A stretch of 64,000 nt of DNA from Multifurca ochricompacta (Eukaryota > Basidiomycota > Agaricomycetes > Russulales > Russulaceae). Below, in pieces: positions 11,201 to 21,309 of this stretch. Every line of letters starts with the position of its first letter. Position 1 is the first letter of the stretch. Under the pieces are notes generated by a model that saw nothing but the letters and a program-made list of their open reading frames with translations, did not search any database and was not told the DNA's origin. Where the stretch lies: contig WTXG01000025.1 of the NCBI GenBank assembly GCA_022496185.1, forward strand, positions 1-64,000, given 5' to 3'. The position numbers and the translations under genes were made by a program.

Positions 11201-12916
11201 TCTTATCTTATCTTTAAGGCACCAAAAAGACCGGTCCAGACCGGTCTATACCGGTCTAGTCCGGTTTTTAGGCAGTCTATCATTGTTGATGGACTGCAGA
11301 CTGCATGTGTGAAAAATTGGGGCAACTGCAACTGGTGGTCCGGTTGCCATCAGTCTGGTCTGGTCTGGTTTGCAGTCTTTTTTCAGTCCAATGGACCAGA
11401 CTTTTAAACACTACACACTGGGGAGGACAACAATAATGATATCACTGTCCTCCCAGAAGAAGTGTTCACGAGGACTGCCATAGTCAGCCTCCATGACATG
11501 GACTTGTGGGCACAAGTCTCACAAAACATGAACCAAGAGCTTTGTCAGTCTTGGGCCAATGCACATAATCTGAAGGAAATTAATGGCCTGTGGTGGAAAG
11601 ATGGCAATCGTCTCATTGTCACTGGTGGTGACAACATTAAGCGGGGGGTGACCCATTTTCACCATGACCTCCCCTCTGCTGGCCACCCCGGCATCGCCAA
11701 CACCTACACCCTCACCAAGCAAGATTACTGGTGGCCCAACATGAAACAGGATGTCAAAAACTATGTGAAAGGATGTGCAGCATGTCAGGCAAACAAAGTC
11801 AACATGCATCCAAAAGTCCCACCAATGCATCCCATCACGCCCATTGCATCGACCCCATTCCAGACTATTGCCATGGATTTCATAGTCAGACTCCCTAAGT
11901 CACAGGGGTTTGACTCCATCCTCACGATCACTGATCACAATTGTTCGAAGGCAGCCCTCTTCATACCCTGCAAAGAAACTATCACCACCGAAGGAGTGGC
12001 AGGGCTATATCTTGATCATGTCTACCGCCACTATGGACTGCCCCAAAAGATCATCTCAGATCGAGATATGCAGTTTACATCGGCATTCGCACGAGCCCTC
12101 TGCAAAACATTGAACATCACACAGAACATATCCACAGCCTACCATCCACAGACTGATGGACAGTCAGAATGAACCAACCAATGGTTAGAGCAGTATCTGC
12201 GATTCTGGTGTAACAGACGACAAGATGACTGGGCCCAGTGGCTATCAACAGCAGAGTTTGCCCACAACTCTTGGCCCAACAGGACGACGAAGGCCACTCC
12301 CTTCTCACTTATCATGGGCTGGACCCTGCAAACCACATGGGTAGATAAGCCCACCAACGTACCCTCAGTAACCCAGCAAATCAACCAATGGAAGGAGCTA
12401 TGACAATCGGCCAATGAGAATCTGCTGAAGGTGCAAGAGCTCTTATCTGCACTGCCTAGCAAATTCACACCCTATCAGACCAATGACTGGGTCTGGCTCA
12501 ATGGGAAGAACATCCATACCTCACACCCCACTGCCAAGTTAGCGCCCTGACATCATGGACCCTTCCAGATCAGAAGGAAGCTGTCAGACATTTCATATGA
12601 ACTCGAACTCCCTGGGAAATGGAAGATTCACCCAGTCTTCCATGCCTGATTACTGACTCCATACAAGGAAACTTCCATTCATGGCAGGAACTTCCCGAAA
12701 CCACCACCTGATCTCATTGATGGAGAAGCAGAGTGGGAAGTGGATCACATCCTGGATTCATCCCGAAGAGGCCGAGGGTGCAAACTGCATTACCTGATCA
12801 AGTGGAAGGGGTTCCCAGACTCTGACAGTTTGTGGGAACCAGCTGGGAACATCTTTGCTCCAGCCCTTATCGCGGAGTTCCACTTACGACATCCCCAAGC
12901 GCCTAAGAACAGTTAA
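8267..12916 (+). pseudogene. Chromovirus pol: protease, RT, RNase H, integrase, chromodomain
   Basis: Protease has the aspartic motif VDSGATDNFIS (about 8396). Reverse transcriptase (about 8960-9600) keeps [11 protein letters not shown] and reads YMDN where YxDD is expected, losing a catalytic Asp. RNase H (about 9840-10250) ends in WADALSRRPD. Integrase (about 11540-12200) shows the HHCC zinc region with CAACQANK and the D,D,E core in MDFIVRLP, ISDRDMQF and GQSE. A chromodomain (EWEVDHILDS, LIKWKGFPDSDSLWEP) precedes TAA 12914-12916. TGA interrupts at 8383, 9088, 9193, 9492, 9714, 9996, 12170, 12401, 12548 and 12647. A hAT element splits RNase H from integrase; excising it with one duplication restores the frame. 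About 13 bases are missing near 9387, where NSPATFQ is expected. Confidence 0.9.
10265..11413. mobile_element. Fold-back hAT-like element inside pol, target duplication CACACTGG
   Basis: Ends are perfect 15-bp inverted repeats (TAGTGTTTAAAAGTC), flanked by CACACTGG at 10257-10264 and 11414-11421. Next to the ends are clusters of GGTCCAG/ACCGGTC/CCAGTC motifs. Inside, 10605-10819 and 10985-11199 are near-identical inverted copies of about 215 bp around a 165-bp loop, so a transcript would form a long hairpin. No transposase ORF. Removing 10265-11421 rejoins RNase H and integrase in frame (RRPDMHTG followed by EDNNND). Confidence 0.92.
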
Positions 12917-12955
12917 AAGGGACAACCCTCAAGCCCCAGATAAACTCCCCAGTAC

Positions 12956-14828
12956 ATGCTTCCCCAGCAATGTCCTACCACACAAGAATCTATCATGTCT
13001 TTCATCGCTGCCAACGCTGCTGTCGACACCTTCACCTCCTCTGTCGTAGTTGTCAAGAACTTCCCGTCTGCTCACCCCTCCACATGTCCTTCCTCCCCCA
13101 TTGACTACAAAGCCACAGAAGCATGAGTGAAAAACCAGTCCCCCAACCCAAACGATGACTTCGACCACTGTGAAGAGCCCCACCCAAATGACCTATTGGG
13201 TATGGAGCTAGATGACGAAGTCCCCAAGTTCCGGTTCTTTGCCAACAATCTGAACTTGTCAATGTATTTTCCTCTTGAGATCACCATGGCTGACAGGGAA
13301 GTCACCATCGCAAAATACATATTCTACACGAATGGAGGGATGGATGTGGCCGGATGCATGAAAAAGAATGGCCCTGTCTATGGGGCCCCAGTCTACTTGG
13401 AAGAGAGGTACACAGGTTGTCTCCATCATACAATGTGTAACGTTTTCTTTTTGCTTTTCTTTTCTTTTCTTTTCTTTTATTGCACGATAACCACTTAGCT
13501 AGCTATCCTTAGATCATCAAGTGATAGCAGATAACAGAGGGTTCAACCCCTCCTGTATGAGATCTAGCCCCCACTTATCTTCTTTATGACGCAAGTACAC
13601 TTATCTATGACATCAACTGTGATGCAGCTATGATATCATACATTAACTACTTGTCTTTACCACTAGCTAGACTCCTTCCTAAATAGCTCCCCAGACCATG
13701 TATTTAAGCCCACCAGACTAGAGGAGACAGACCTTAAGTCTGTTCTCCTGTGTTCAATCCAGGTGTTCAGAACTCACTGTGAAACCCCCTTGAACTCTTT
13801 AAGTCGCGACTTGAAGAGCCTTCGAACCCCAGAGACTTGTGGCAGGACTGTTGTGTCACTGCTCAACTTCGCATCTCGCATGTGCCCCTCTTGAGTCAGT
13901 GGGCTGAACGTTATCTTGATCACTCTCTTGATCTTGATAGCTTGACTGGTCTTGACTGCTGTCTTGACCTTGATTTCTCCTAGTCAGTCTTGATAGGAGA
14001 ACTTGCTTTGGATCACCTCGGATCCCGAATGGCAACTTGACACAGCACGCACCTAGCTGTGACACAATGAGTGACAAGCAGCTTGGGCACTTGGCTGCTG
14101 ACAACTCCCAAGCCTTTGTGATAGATGAGGTACTGAACAACATGCGCCTTCCACATCTCAAAGCTGAAGTAATGAGACTGCGGAAGAATCTGACATTGCA
14201 CACAACACTTAACCGACAGTACAAAGAACATGTGAAAATGATGACGAGGTTGATGAGCGGGATGTTCCAGGTAGAACAGGAGCTGGTGGAGATTCGAAAG
14301 AGGTTGGAGAAGGGGGATGCGTACCAAACGATCACTGAAAGGTATGCTGACACATATGCACGGCCCCTCCCTCCATGATCATTGGGGGCTGCCCCAACAT
14401 TGCTGCCAAATCAGTTTGAAATGCCATGTATGCACGAGAACCCTCGCGGAGAAACATGTTGGCGGTGTGACAGTAAGTACCATTTCAGCTGGAACTGTCC
14501 CCTCAACCACAAGTGGTGTCGTCACTGCCACAGCAACATGCACTGGAGCCACTTCTGCATCTTTCGCCACGTCGGTGTTGCTCCAACAATCATCAACCCA
14601 TCCGGATGGTGTGGCAAGTGTCTTTGCCACAACTTGGGACATCACGAGCTGGACTGTCCCATCCATGACCTATGCTACTCATGTGGACAACGCGGCCCCT
14701 ATGGGTTCCTCCACGCCCATTGATGTCCCCAGGATGAAGACAAGGAGAACTACACCATGGACGATCGTAATGTAGCCAATGACTATCTGGATCTGGTGCA
14801 GGATGATGATGGTACGAGTCGTTTCTAG
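12956..14828 (+). pseudogene. Third ORF of the chromovirus, zinc-knuckle-rich, interrupted
   Basis: Starts ATG 12956, 39 bp after the pol stop. It is split by the solo LTR at 13436-14064; joining 13435 to 14070 keeps the frame, giving about 412 codons to TAG 14826-14828. TGA codons at 13124, 14376 and 14721 again fit CGA. The N-terminal half has no recognised domain. The middle (about residues 165-260) looks helical or coiled. The C-terminus has cysteine/histidine groups of the gag-knuckle type: CWRCDSKYHFSWNC, CRHCHSNMHWSHFC, CGKCLCHNLGHHELDC and CYSCGQ. Function unknown; nucleic-acid binding is an inference. Such an ORF is not part of the standard gag-pol layout. Confidence 0.7.
13436..14064 (+). 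mobile_element. Solo LTR inside the third ORF, target duplication CAATG
   Basis: Runs TGTAACG to GCTGTGACA, 629 bp, flanked by CAATG at 13431-13435 and 14065-14069. It includes a CTTTT-repeat tract near 13450 and a TATA-like TGTATTTAAG near 13698. Its right half matches the remnant at 2136-2428. It is a different family from the resident chromovirus LTR. Confidence 0.9.
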
Positions 14829-14845
14829 CCAGGTCAGCTAGAGCC

Positions 14846-14856
14846 AGAAGAGGGGG
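14846..14856 (+). other. Polypurine tract
   Basis: AGAAGAGGGGG ends three bases before the 3' LTR, the usual position for plus-strand priming of LTR retrotransposons. A similar tract precedes the LTR at 1208. Confidence 0.8.
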
Positions 14857-14859
14857 TGA

Positions 14860-15436
14860 TGTTATGACCCCTACCTAGCAACCCACTTTTCTTTTCTCTC
14901 CCACACTCAGACCCTGCACTTCCACCTACACTACATTTCTTGATCACATCTCCCTCCTGGGATCCGTCACATGCACTGCTTCCATCCCCATGACCGTGTT
15001 TGTCTTTGTTTATAAACCATTGCTTATGATTGTCTTTCTTATCTTCTTATCTTTACAACTGGACATTTACTTAATTCCCTATCAGAAGCCAGGCTTTACA
15101 CCCTCTGCTTTCGAATATTCAGGCCCACTTGACTCTGATTTCCTTATCTTTAGATGCCCATTCCCTTACATATATAAGTCCGCTGTAACTACATTGTAGA
15201 CCTCAGACTCGACTTATTGAATACATCAGTGCTTGTCTTCTGGACTTCCCTTTGAAAGCCTTGACTCAATCGTCTCAGTACTTCTGGTACTCCCTGCTTG
15301 ACATTGTCTTAGAGTACAGCCTCTTTGACTTTGACTCTTCCTACATAAACTCCAAGAGGCCTTATTGGTCTCTTATCTGATTACGAATGAACGCTGTCAC
15401 ACAAGTCATGTGGAACATCCCGCACCGGACATAACA
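14860..15436 (+). repeat. 3' LTR of the chromovirus
   Basis: 577 bp, the same length as the 5' LTR. Differences between the two are mostly CG versus TG or CA. TATATAAG and AGACTCGACTT are conserved (about 15171 and 15205). Confidence 0.92.
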
Positions 15437-15513
15437 GGCAGGTATAAGTGGTCATCAGTCATTGACAAGATCAGCAGAAATGTAATGATAAAATACATCT
15501 GTAGCAAACAAAT

Positions 15514-16108
15514 TGTTACGAACCCCATTGTGTCATCTTGTTTCCTTTTTCCTCTCATGTGACGTGCTGTTTGGTCTTGTCTATCCCTTGTTGACCACGA
15601 TTGTGACTCCCTTTGTACATATTTGTTCCTTATCTTTGACCTGGGCTGTGCTTATCTCTGACTCATATCTTACACAAGGACTCTTACATATTTTCCCACC
15701 AGAATCGCGACTATACCAGATTCATCTATGTATATTCTCACCTGGCCCACTCAATTCCATTCCCACTTTGGCTAGATTACGACTTCGTTGATACATCAAG
15801 TACATTACTCTGATTCAGACTCCAATCTCTATTACGTATATAAGGCCTGCCTAGATAGCCTGTATGCCTTAGACTCAACTTCTTAATCGACTTGGTGCAT
15901 TACCTTCTGGGTGATCTCTAAAGACCTGACCTCTGAATCGTCTCAGTGCTTCTGGCACTTCTCCGCTCACTGGTACTAAGGGATTAGCTCCTTGGTATTG
16001 ACTTCTCACCCGACCTCTGTACACTTGAAAGACAGTGTGCACTTGACTTTGTAGTTTTGCTATGTGACTTGTCACACGTTGTGCTGAACACCCGCACCAG
16101 GCATTACA
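15514..16108 (+). mobile_element. Solo LTR, 595 bp, target duplication CAAAT
   Basis: Starts TGTTACGAACCCC and ends CCAGGCATTACA, flanked by CAAAT at 15509-15513 and 16109-16113. It has GTATATAAGGCC near 15836 and AGACTCAACTT near 15872, the same spacing of TATA and 11-mer as in the resident chromovirus LTR. It interrupts the second hAT-like element. Confidence 0.9.
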
Positions 16109-16477
16109 CAAATGATAAGATTTAATTTGATGTATGCTACAGGGTTTCTGTAAATATATTCTAGTGTTATCCTATGAAATATCAAAGCAGATCAACAGTG
16201 TGATGTAAAATAAAAGTGTTATCAGTGATCCACTCTCTTAAAAATCATGATGCAACTGTTTTATTAACATGCGATCAATTCTGCCAGTCTGGCACTATCT
16301 AAAATACACTCTAGACTACTTTAGACTATTCTATAATCTAATTATCAAATTAGTTTATGGAAACAAGGCCCGCGTGTATCTACAGGCTGCATAGAGCAGC
16401 AACTACATTGCATTGCATGGACCAGCATATTGGTCTGATCTCCTTCCTATTAAGGAAGGTTGACTTAACAATCACGG

Positions 16478-16692
16478 CTGCAATTTTCCATTGGTCTGAC
16501 AAGATTGTGATCATGCATAGATAACACAACAGAAATGCATTCACAAATTAATTAGATCCATAGAATATACATCTAAGATCTGACATATGATCAAATCACA
16601 TCATTAAACAAGATAACGAGATAACGCATTCATTTAATCTAGTAGCTGATATAGTACATCTAAAGTACAAGCCTGCACCATGCCTGTTCCAC
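16478..16692 (+). repeat. Decayed relative of the 4881-5246 LTR
   Basis: Shares GTGATCATG, AGTAGCTGATA, AGTACATCTAAA and the end GCCTGCACCATGCCTGTTCC with that LTR but is shorter. It sits at a point where the hAT-like family sequence is interrupted. Borders are approximate. Confidence 0.5.
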
Positions 16693-17425
16693 AAAATGAA
16701 ATAAAATAATAATGTAAATAAAGAATAAACTTAATCTTCTGAACATAAATTAGCAATTATTGAGGGATCCTGAGTAGCTACAGATGAACATGTTGTATCC
16801 AAGTGCATATCTCCTTGACCGGGATGGACCAGGCCAAGTGTCCAAAATGCGTGATGCAAGTAAAGAACTTGCACACATTTCATTTTATGGGTAACCTGGG
16901 TATCAAAACAAATATCCAGGGGTTACCCCTGCCAATCACTATGCATTTGTCAATTATTTTTGCATTCTGTGTGGTTATCTGACAGGCTTTTCATTCAATG
17001 TTCTATTACATCCTATCTAATCATCTCTGTATATTGGGGTGGATTTTAGTTGTGCTTGTATAAAATTGAGACCAGCATAATAAAATAAAAATGGAATAAT
17101 GAATTATCTTAATCTTCTGAGCATAAAACAAGAGTCATTGAGGGATCTTAAGCAGCCATAAATGAATGCATTGTGTATCTCCTTGGTCTGGGATGGCCTG
17201 GGCTGGATATCTGAAATGCGCGATGCAAGTAAAGAACTTGCACACATTTAACACAGGCAACCCGCAGGTGACCCGCAGGTAACCCACGGGTTACCTGTAC
17301 CCATAGTGACAGGTATGGGTATGGGTACAGGTACCAATGAAGATACCCAGGGGTTACCCCTGCTATTCACTAATCTTAAGCAGCCACAAACAAACACATT
17401 GTGTATCTCCTTGGTCCAGGATGTC

Positions 17426-18687
17426 TAGTGATTGGCAGGGGTAACCCTGGGGTATCCTCATTGGTACCCATACCCATACCTGTACCTGTAGTGATGGGTA
17501 TGGGTTACCTGCAGGTAACCCATGGGTCACCTGTGAAAATGTGTGTAAGTCCTTTACTTGCATTACACATTTCAGATGACTGGCCTGGGTCATCCTGGAC
17601 CAAGACAATACACAACACGTTCATTTATGGCTGCTTAAGATCCCTCAATGACTCTTGTTTTATGTTCAGAAGATTAAGATAATTTGTTATTCCATTGTTA
17701 TTTTATTATTCTGCTTTCAATTTTATACAAGTGCAACTAAAATCTACCCCAGTATACAGAGATTAGATAGGATGTTATAGAACATTGATGAAAAGCCTGT
17801 CAGATAACCACACAGAATGCAAAAATAATTAATGAATGTATAGTTATTAGCAGGGGTAACCCCTGTATATTTGTTTTGATACCCAGGTTACCCATAAAAT
17901 GAAATGCATGCAAGTTCTTTACTCACATTGTACATTTTGGACAATCAGCCCAGGCCATCCCAGTCAAGGAGATATGCACTTGGACACAATGCATTCATTT
18001 ATGGCTACTCAAGATCCCTTAAACATTGTTGTTTTACATTCAGGAGATTAAATTAATTCTTTATTTACATTATTATTTTATTATTCTGGTTTCATTTCAT
18101 ACAAGCACAGCTGTCCTAGTCCCTGGATGCACATTTCTGCATGTTTAAGTCAACCTTCCTTAATAGGAAGGAGATCAGACAACCATGCAATGCAATGTAG
18201 TCACTGCCCCATGCAGCTTGTAGATACATGCAGGCCTTGTTTCAGTAAACTAATTTGATAATTAGATTACAATATAGTCTAAAGTGGTCTAGAGTGTATT
18301 TTAAATAGTGCCAGACCAGCATAATTGGTCACATGTTAATAAAACAGATGCATCATGATTTTCAAGAAAGTGGATCACTGATAAGAATTTTATTTTACAT
18401 CACACCATTAATCTGCTTTGATATTTTGTAGGATAACACTAGAACATATTTAAAGCCACCCTGTAGCATACATCAGATGAGATCTTGTATTTTTGTGGCT
18501 GCAGATGTGTTTTATCTTGGAAATTCTACTGATCTTATCAATGCATAATTGGCACCTATACCTGCCAAACCCACTGCATGGGTATGGGTTTCCATGGGTT
18601 GGGAGCCATATACCCATACCCATACCCATACCTGGCAAAACCCACAGTACTTACCTGTGTGGGTATGAAATCCCTTGACAATCACTA
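17426..18687 (-). mobile_element. Third GGGTAC-family hAT-like element, inverted
   Basis: 1262 bp from TAGTGATTGGCAGGGG to CCCTTGACAATCACTA, flanked by AGGATGTC at 17418-17425 and 18688-18695. It is the reverse complement of the family as seen at 3159-4582, with GGGTAT/ACCCAT hexamers near both ends and no ORF. It lies inside the outer family member ending at 18836. Confidence 0.88.
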
Positions 18688-18836
18688 AGGATGTCCCAGG
18701 CCAGTCATCTGAAATGCATGATGCAAGTATAGAACTTGCATGCATTTTCATGGGTTACCTGTACCCATAGTGATAGGTATGGGTATGGGTACAGGTACCA
18801 ACAAAGATACTCCAGGGTTACCCCTGCCAATCTCTA

Positions 18837-18969
18837 TGGGTGCCTATACCTGCCAACCCACTGCACAGGTACAGGTTTCTGGCAGGTTGGGAATTGTATA
18901 CCTGTACCCATACCCAGCAAAACCTGTGGCACTTACCCACACGGGTTTGAAAACCCTTGCCAGTCACTA
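18837..18969 (-). repeat. Left-end fragment of the GGGTAC-type hAT-like family
   Basis: The reverse complement begins TAGTGACTGGCAAGGG and follows the left end of the element at 6038 for about 130 bp, then stops at the outer element's end. Beyond it, 18970-19157 is single-copy-looking spacer with nothing recognised. Confidence 0.6.
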
Positions 18970-19157
18970 CTTATGACCCAAAAAAATTTATTTGGTGCGT
19001 TTCAGTACAGTGGATTTTTTTAAGGAATGAAGTCCAATATACTTTTAATACAGGGTTACATGGCAAGGATGCCAGTATAGAAAATCGCGACAACGAGAGG
19101 ATGATACCATGGAACGCAATACAATGCAACGGAGAAAATGGCGAGACCTAGACCACA

Positions 19158-20769
19158 TCAGCGGGAGAAACGCCGAAGGGGGGCAAGGAGTATGCCAAGA
19201 GCAAGATGATAGGGCAAGCTAACGATGTTTGCTATGACGTCCACGACATTGCATAGGTTTCCTAAATGTCTTTTCCTGGAAGCACCCACAATATCGGGAT
19301 TGCTCTGATGAGACCTAAGCGGTGCCTCGTTATCCCCATGTTCAGAACTCGAGAGATCGTCGCCGAGTCGTGCCGAGGTGGCAGGCTCCGTAGCGTCTTC
19401 CTCTATAGTCTCTAACCGATTAGGGGTCTTTGCATGGTGCAATGACGGCCTAGCCCCCATGAAGGCTAGTGTGACTTTTGGACTTGATGGGGTGGAAGGG
19501 CGGTCGAAATAGTCGAAAGTGAGGACGTTGACGGCGGTCCGCAGAAAGCGGAATATCGAGCCAATAACAAGCCCGAGACGACTGTATGTGCGATCATCTG
19601 ACATGCCTGAGGTTGTGCGGCTGGGGGCCATCCTGCGAGGTCTTTCTCCACGTGTACGTTCTATCCGAGAGACCGCTTTCTCCAGACCGGCGAAACGAGT
19701 ATCATATGCCATGCGGGCTGACTCAGTCTTGCGCTCCTGCTTCCGCATTACACGTTCTGCATTTTGCAACGCGCTACTAAGATCGTTGTGCATGTCCTCC
19801 ACATAAGCACGCATTACCATTAAGCGCTTGAGGGTCGAGAGCTCTTGCTCTAGGCTACTTATGCGATCGAACACCGTTCGTAAATGAGAGTCGGCAATGA
19901 GCTGTGTGTCGGGAGAAGGATAGTGGATAAAATCGTGTAATGAAGTGGTGTGCTCTTGCAAACGAGAGATGAGGTGGCCCCACGGCCGGATGCCAGCTGC
20001 AAGAACGAAGAGCGTCGTACTGAACCATGAGATCGCGTCGACGCCACTGATCAATTTAAGAACAGAGCGAAGAAGAGAGGCGCCAGCGAAGGGGGAAATC
20101 ATGGAGATGAAGAGATAGGCAAATTCATGCCTTCGAAGCTCTGCTGCAGCCAATTTTGTCTGAGTTGTAATGGCAACCTCCTCAAGCTCTGGCACATTTA
20201 GAGAACGAAAAGAGGGATGTGGGCGTCGTTGGCGTGCAGCATGGTAAAGCTCCCATGGAACTTGGGGGGAGTCAGGTACCTGATTAATATAAAGCGACGA
20301 CAGACTACGACGTACCCTGGACAAGTTGATGCAAGTAAACTATCAAGAATAAGACGAGAAAAAGGTTCTTGAGGTAATCAGTTCCAGTAAGCCAGTTCAT
20401 GAGTGGCGATATCACGGCAACAACGATGGAGGGATCAAAGTCCGTCCAAAAAGAGGAGCGAACTGAATGCTTGGGAGGTCCCTGGAACCCACTTCCATCG
20501 GCGTCGAATTGGTTGGCCGCTCGGTCTTTCGAATGCGGCGCTGTCGTAAATCTAGCAGGTTCTTGACTGTCATTCTTATCGGCACTGATGTCGCTGGAAT
20601 CATCCTCGCTAGAAGAAAGTGGATGTGTACTGTCCAAGCATTCGAATGCGAATTGGGAAGTGTGTTTAGGACTGTCCGAAGAAGATATGGGGTCTTGGGA
20701 AGAAATATTATCGCTGTGACCGTTGATTTTAATAATTTTTTTTCGGGTTGCCGATAGTGTGGTAGTCAT
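19158..20769 (-). CDS. Uncharacterised membrane and coiled-coil protein
   Basis: Two exons (20769-20316 and 20260-19158) joined over a 55-nt GT-AG intron give 518 residues; the join reads HQLVQVPWELYHAARQ. ATG 20769 is preferred to an upstream in-frame ATG at 20886 because the extra stretch is not conserved-looking. The N-terminal 100 residues are Ser/Asp-rich and disordered. Hydrophobic segments occur at about 112-155 (SPLMNWL, LFLVLFLIVYL) and 195-245 (FAYLFISMISPFAGASLL, STTLFVLAAGI). A coiled coil follows (about 270-340), then a Ser/Thr-rich region and a final hydrophobic helix (VIANIVSLPYHLALGILL). No family is recognised; it is probably an integral protein of an internal membrane. It is divergently arranged with the receptor at 21310. 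Confidence 0.8.
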
Positions 20770-21309
20770 GGAAGATGGATGAGGTGCAATTTCGTCAGGC
20801 AGTGAGCAGCGATGCAAGGCACAAGTAAACTGAACTAAGAGGAGCACAACCCAATCCGCGTGGCCACGATCTACGATCAACTGCATCTACGGTTGCTCTG
20901 GCTTTCGGAATACACGCGGGAAAACATATGTCGAGAGTTTTAACGCCGCTGTGGACTGGCTAGTGGTACGCGACCTCCTCTTCAAGATACCATCTTGGGA
21001 TACCCCCTTGTGTCGGTCAGTGTCGCGCAAATTTGAGACCTCTTGTACACCTGTGCCTCGGTGGCGAATTCCACTTCGTCCCTAACTTTCCTTGTTTTCA
21101 ATCAGGCAGGACGCTTGTTTTCTCGGTCGATCATGGGCAGTGAAACGGAGCTTTCGCACTCTTTTAACACCCTATGGCTCGACGTGGTCCCCAAGCTCAG
21201 AAGGCTTCCCGAATACCCTACCCCCTCCTTTGTCTGGTGTGAGGGAAGAGAACACACCACTCCTCAGCGCCTTGCTATCAAGCGCTGGCTTAAGTGACTC
21301 CCCTGCACT
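20770..21309. promoter_or_regulatory. Shared divergent upstream region
   Basis: 540 bp between divergent start codons. No clear TATA box or repeat was seen. No short ORF ending in a CaaX motif was found on either strand. Confidence 0.4.

Larger units (their letters stand above)
6159..15436 (+). mobile_element. Full-length Ty3/gypsy chromovirus with a third ORF
   Basis: Two 577-bp LTRs (6159-6735, 14860-15436) flank gag, pol and an extra ORF; GGCAG is duplicated at 6154-6158 and 15437-15441. Pol order is protease, reverse transcriptase, RNase H, integrase, chromodomain, as in Ty3/gypsy chromoviruses. It was later hit by a hAT fold-back element (10265-11413) and a solo LTR (13436-14064); without them it would be about 7.49 kb. 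It is inactive: 16 in-frame TGA codons besides the gag terminator, a changed reverse transcriptase active site and a short deletion. The LTRs differ mainly by CG/TG/CA transitions, so the copy is old or was heavily methylated. Confidence 0.95.
6038..17372 (+). mobile_element. Second GGGTAC-family hAT-like element, host of the chromovirus
   Basis: Starts TAGGGATCAGCAAGGG and ends TGCTATTCACTA, with ATCTTAAG duplicated at 6030-6037 and 17373-17380. Removing the chromovirus (6159-15436 plus one duplication), the solo LTR 15514-16108 and an LTR remnant near 16478-16692 leaves about 1.24 kb colinear with the element at 3159-4582. Subterminal GTACAGGTACAGGTA and GGGTATGGGTACAGG repeats are present. 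No transposase coding. Confidence 0.8.
4815..18836 (+). mobile_element. Outer GGGTAC-family hAT-like element, split by nested insertions
   Basis: Pieces at 4815-4880, 5247-5405, 5999-6037, 17373-17425 and 18688-18836 join end to end into the right part of the family member at 3159-4582, ending TGCCAATCTCTA at 18836. It was interrupted in turn by a solo LTR (4881-5246), a solo LTR (5406-5998), a second family member (6038-17372) and a third one inverted (17426-18687). Its left end is missing; a fragment ending GCCATACCTGTTCCTCA (about 4797-4813), like the 3' end of the LTR at 4881-5246, lies there instead. Confidence 0.7.

Noticed and set aside
6758..14828. TGA as a recoded arginine or other sense codon in the retroelement
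   Set aside because: Host genes in the same window use TGA as a normal stop and CGA for Arg, and CpG decay in the LTRs explains the pattern.
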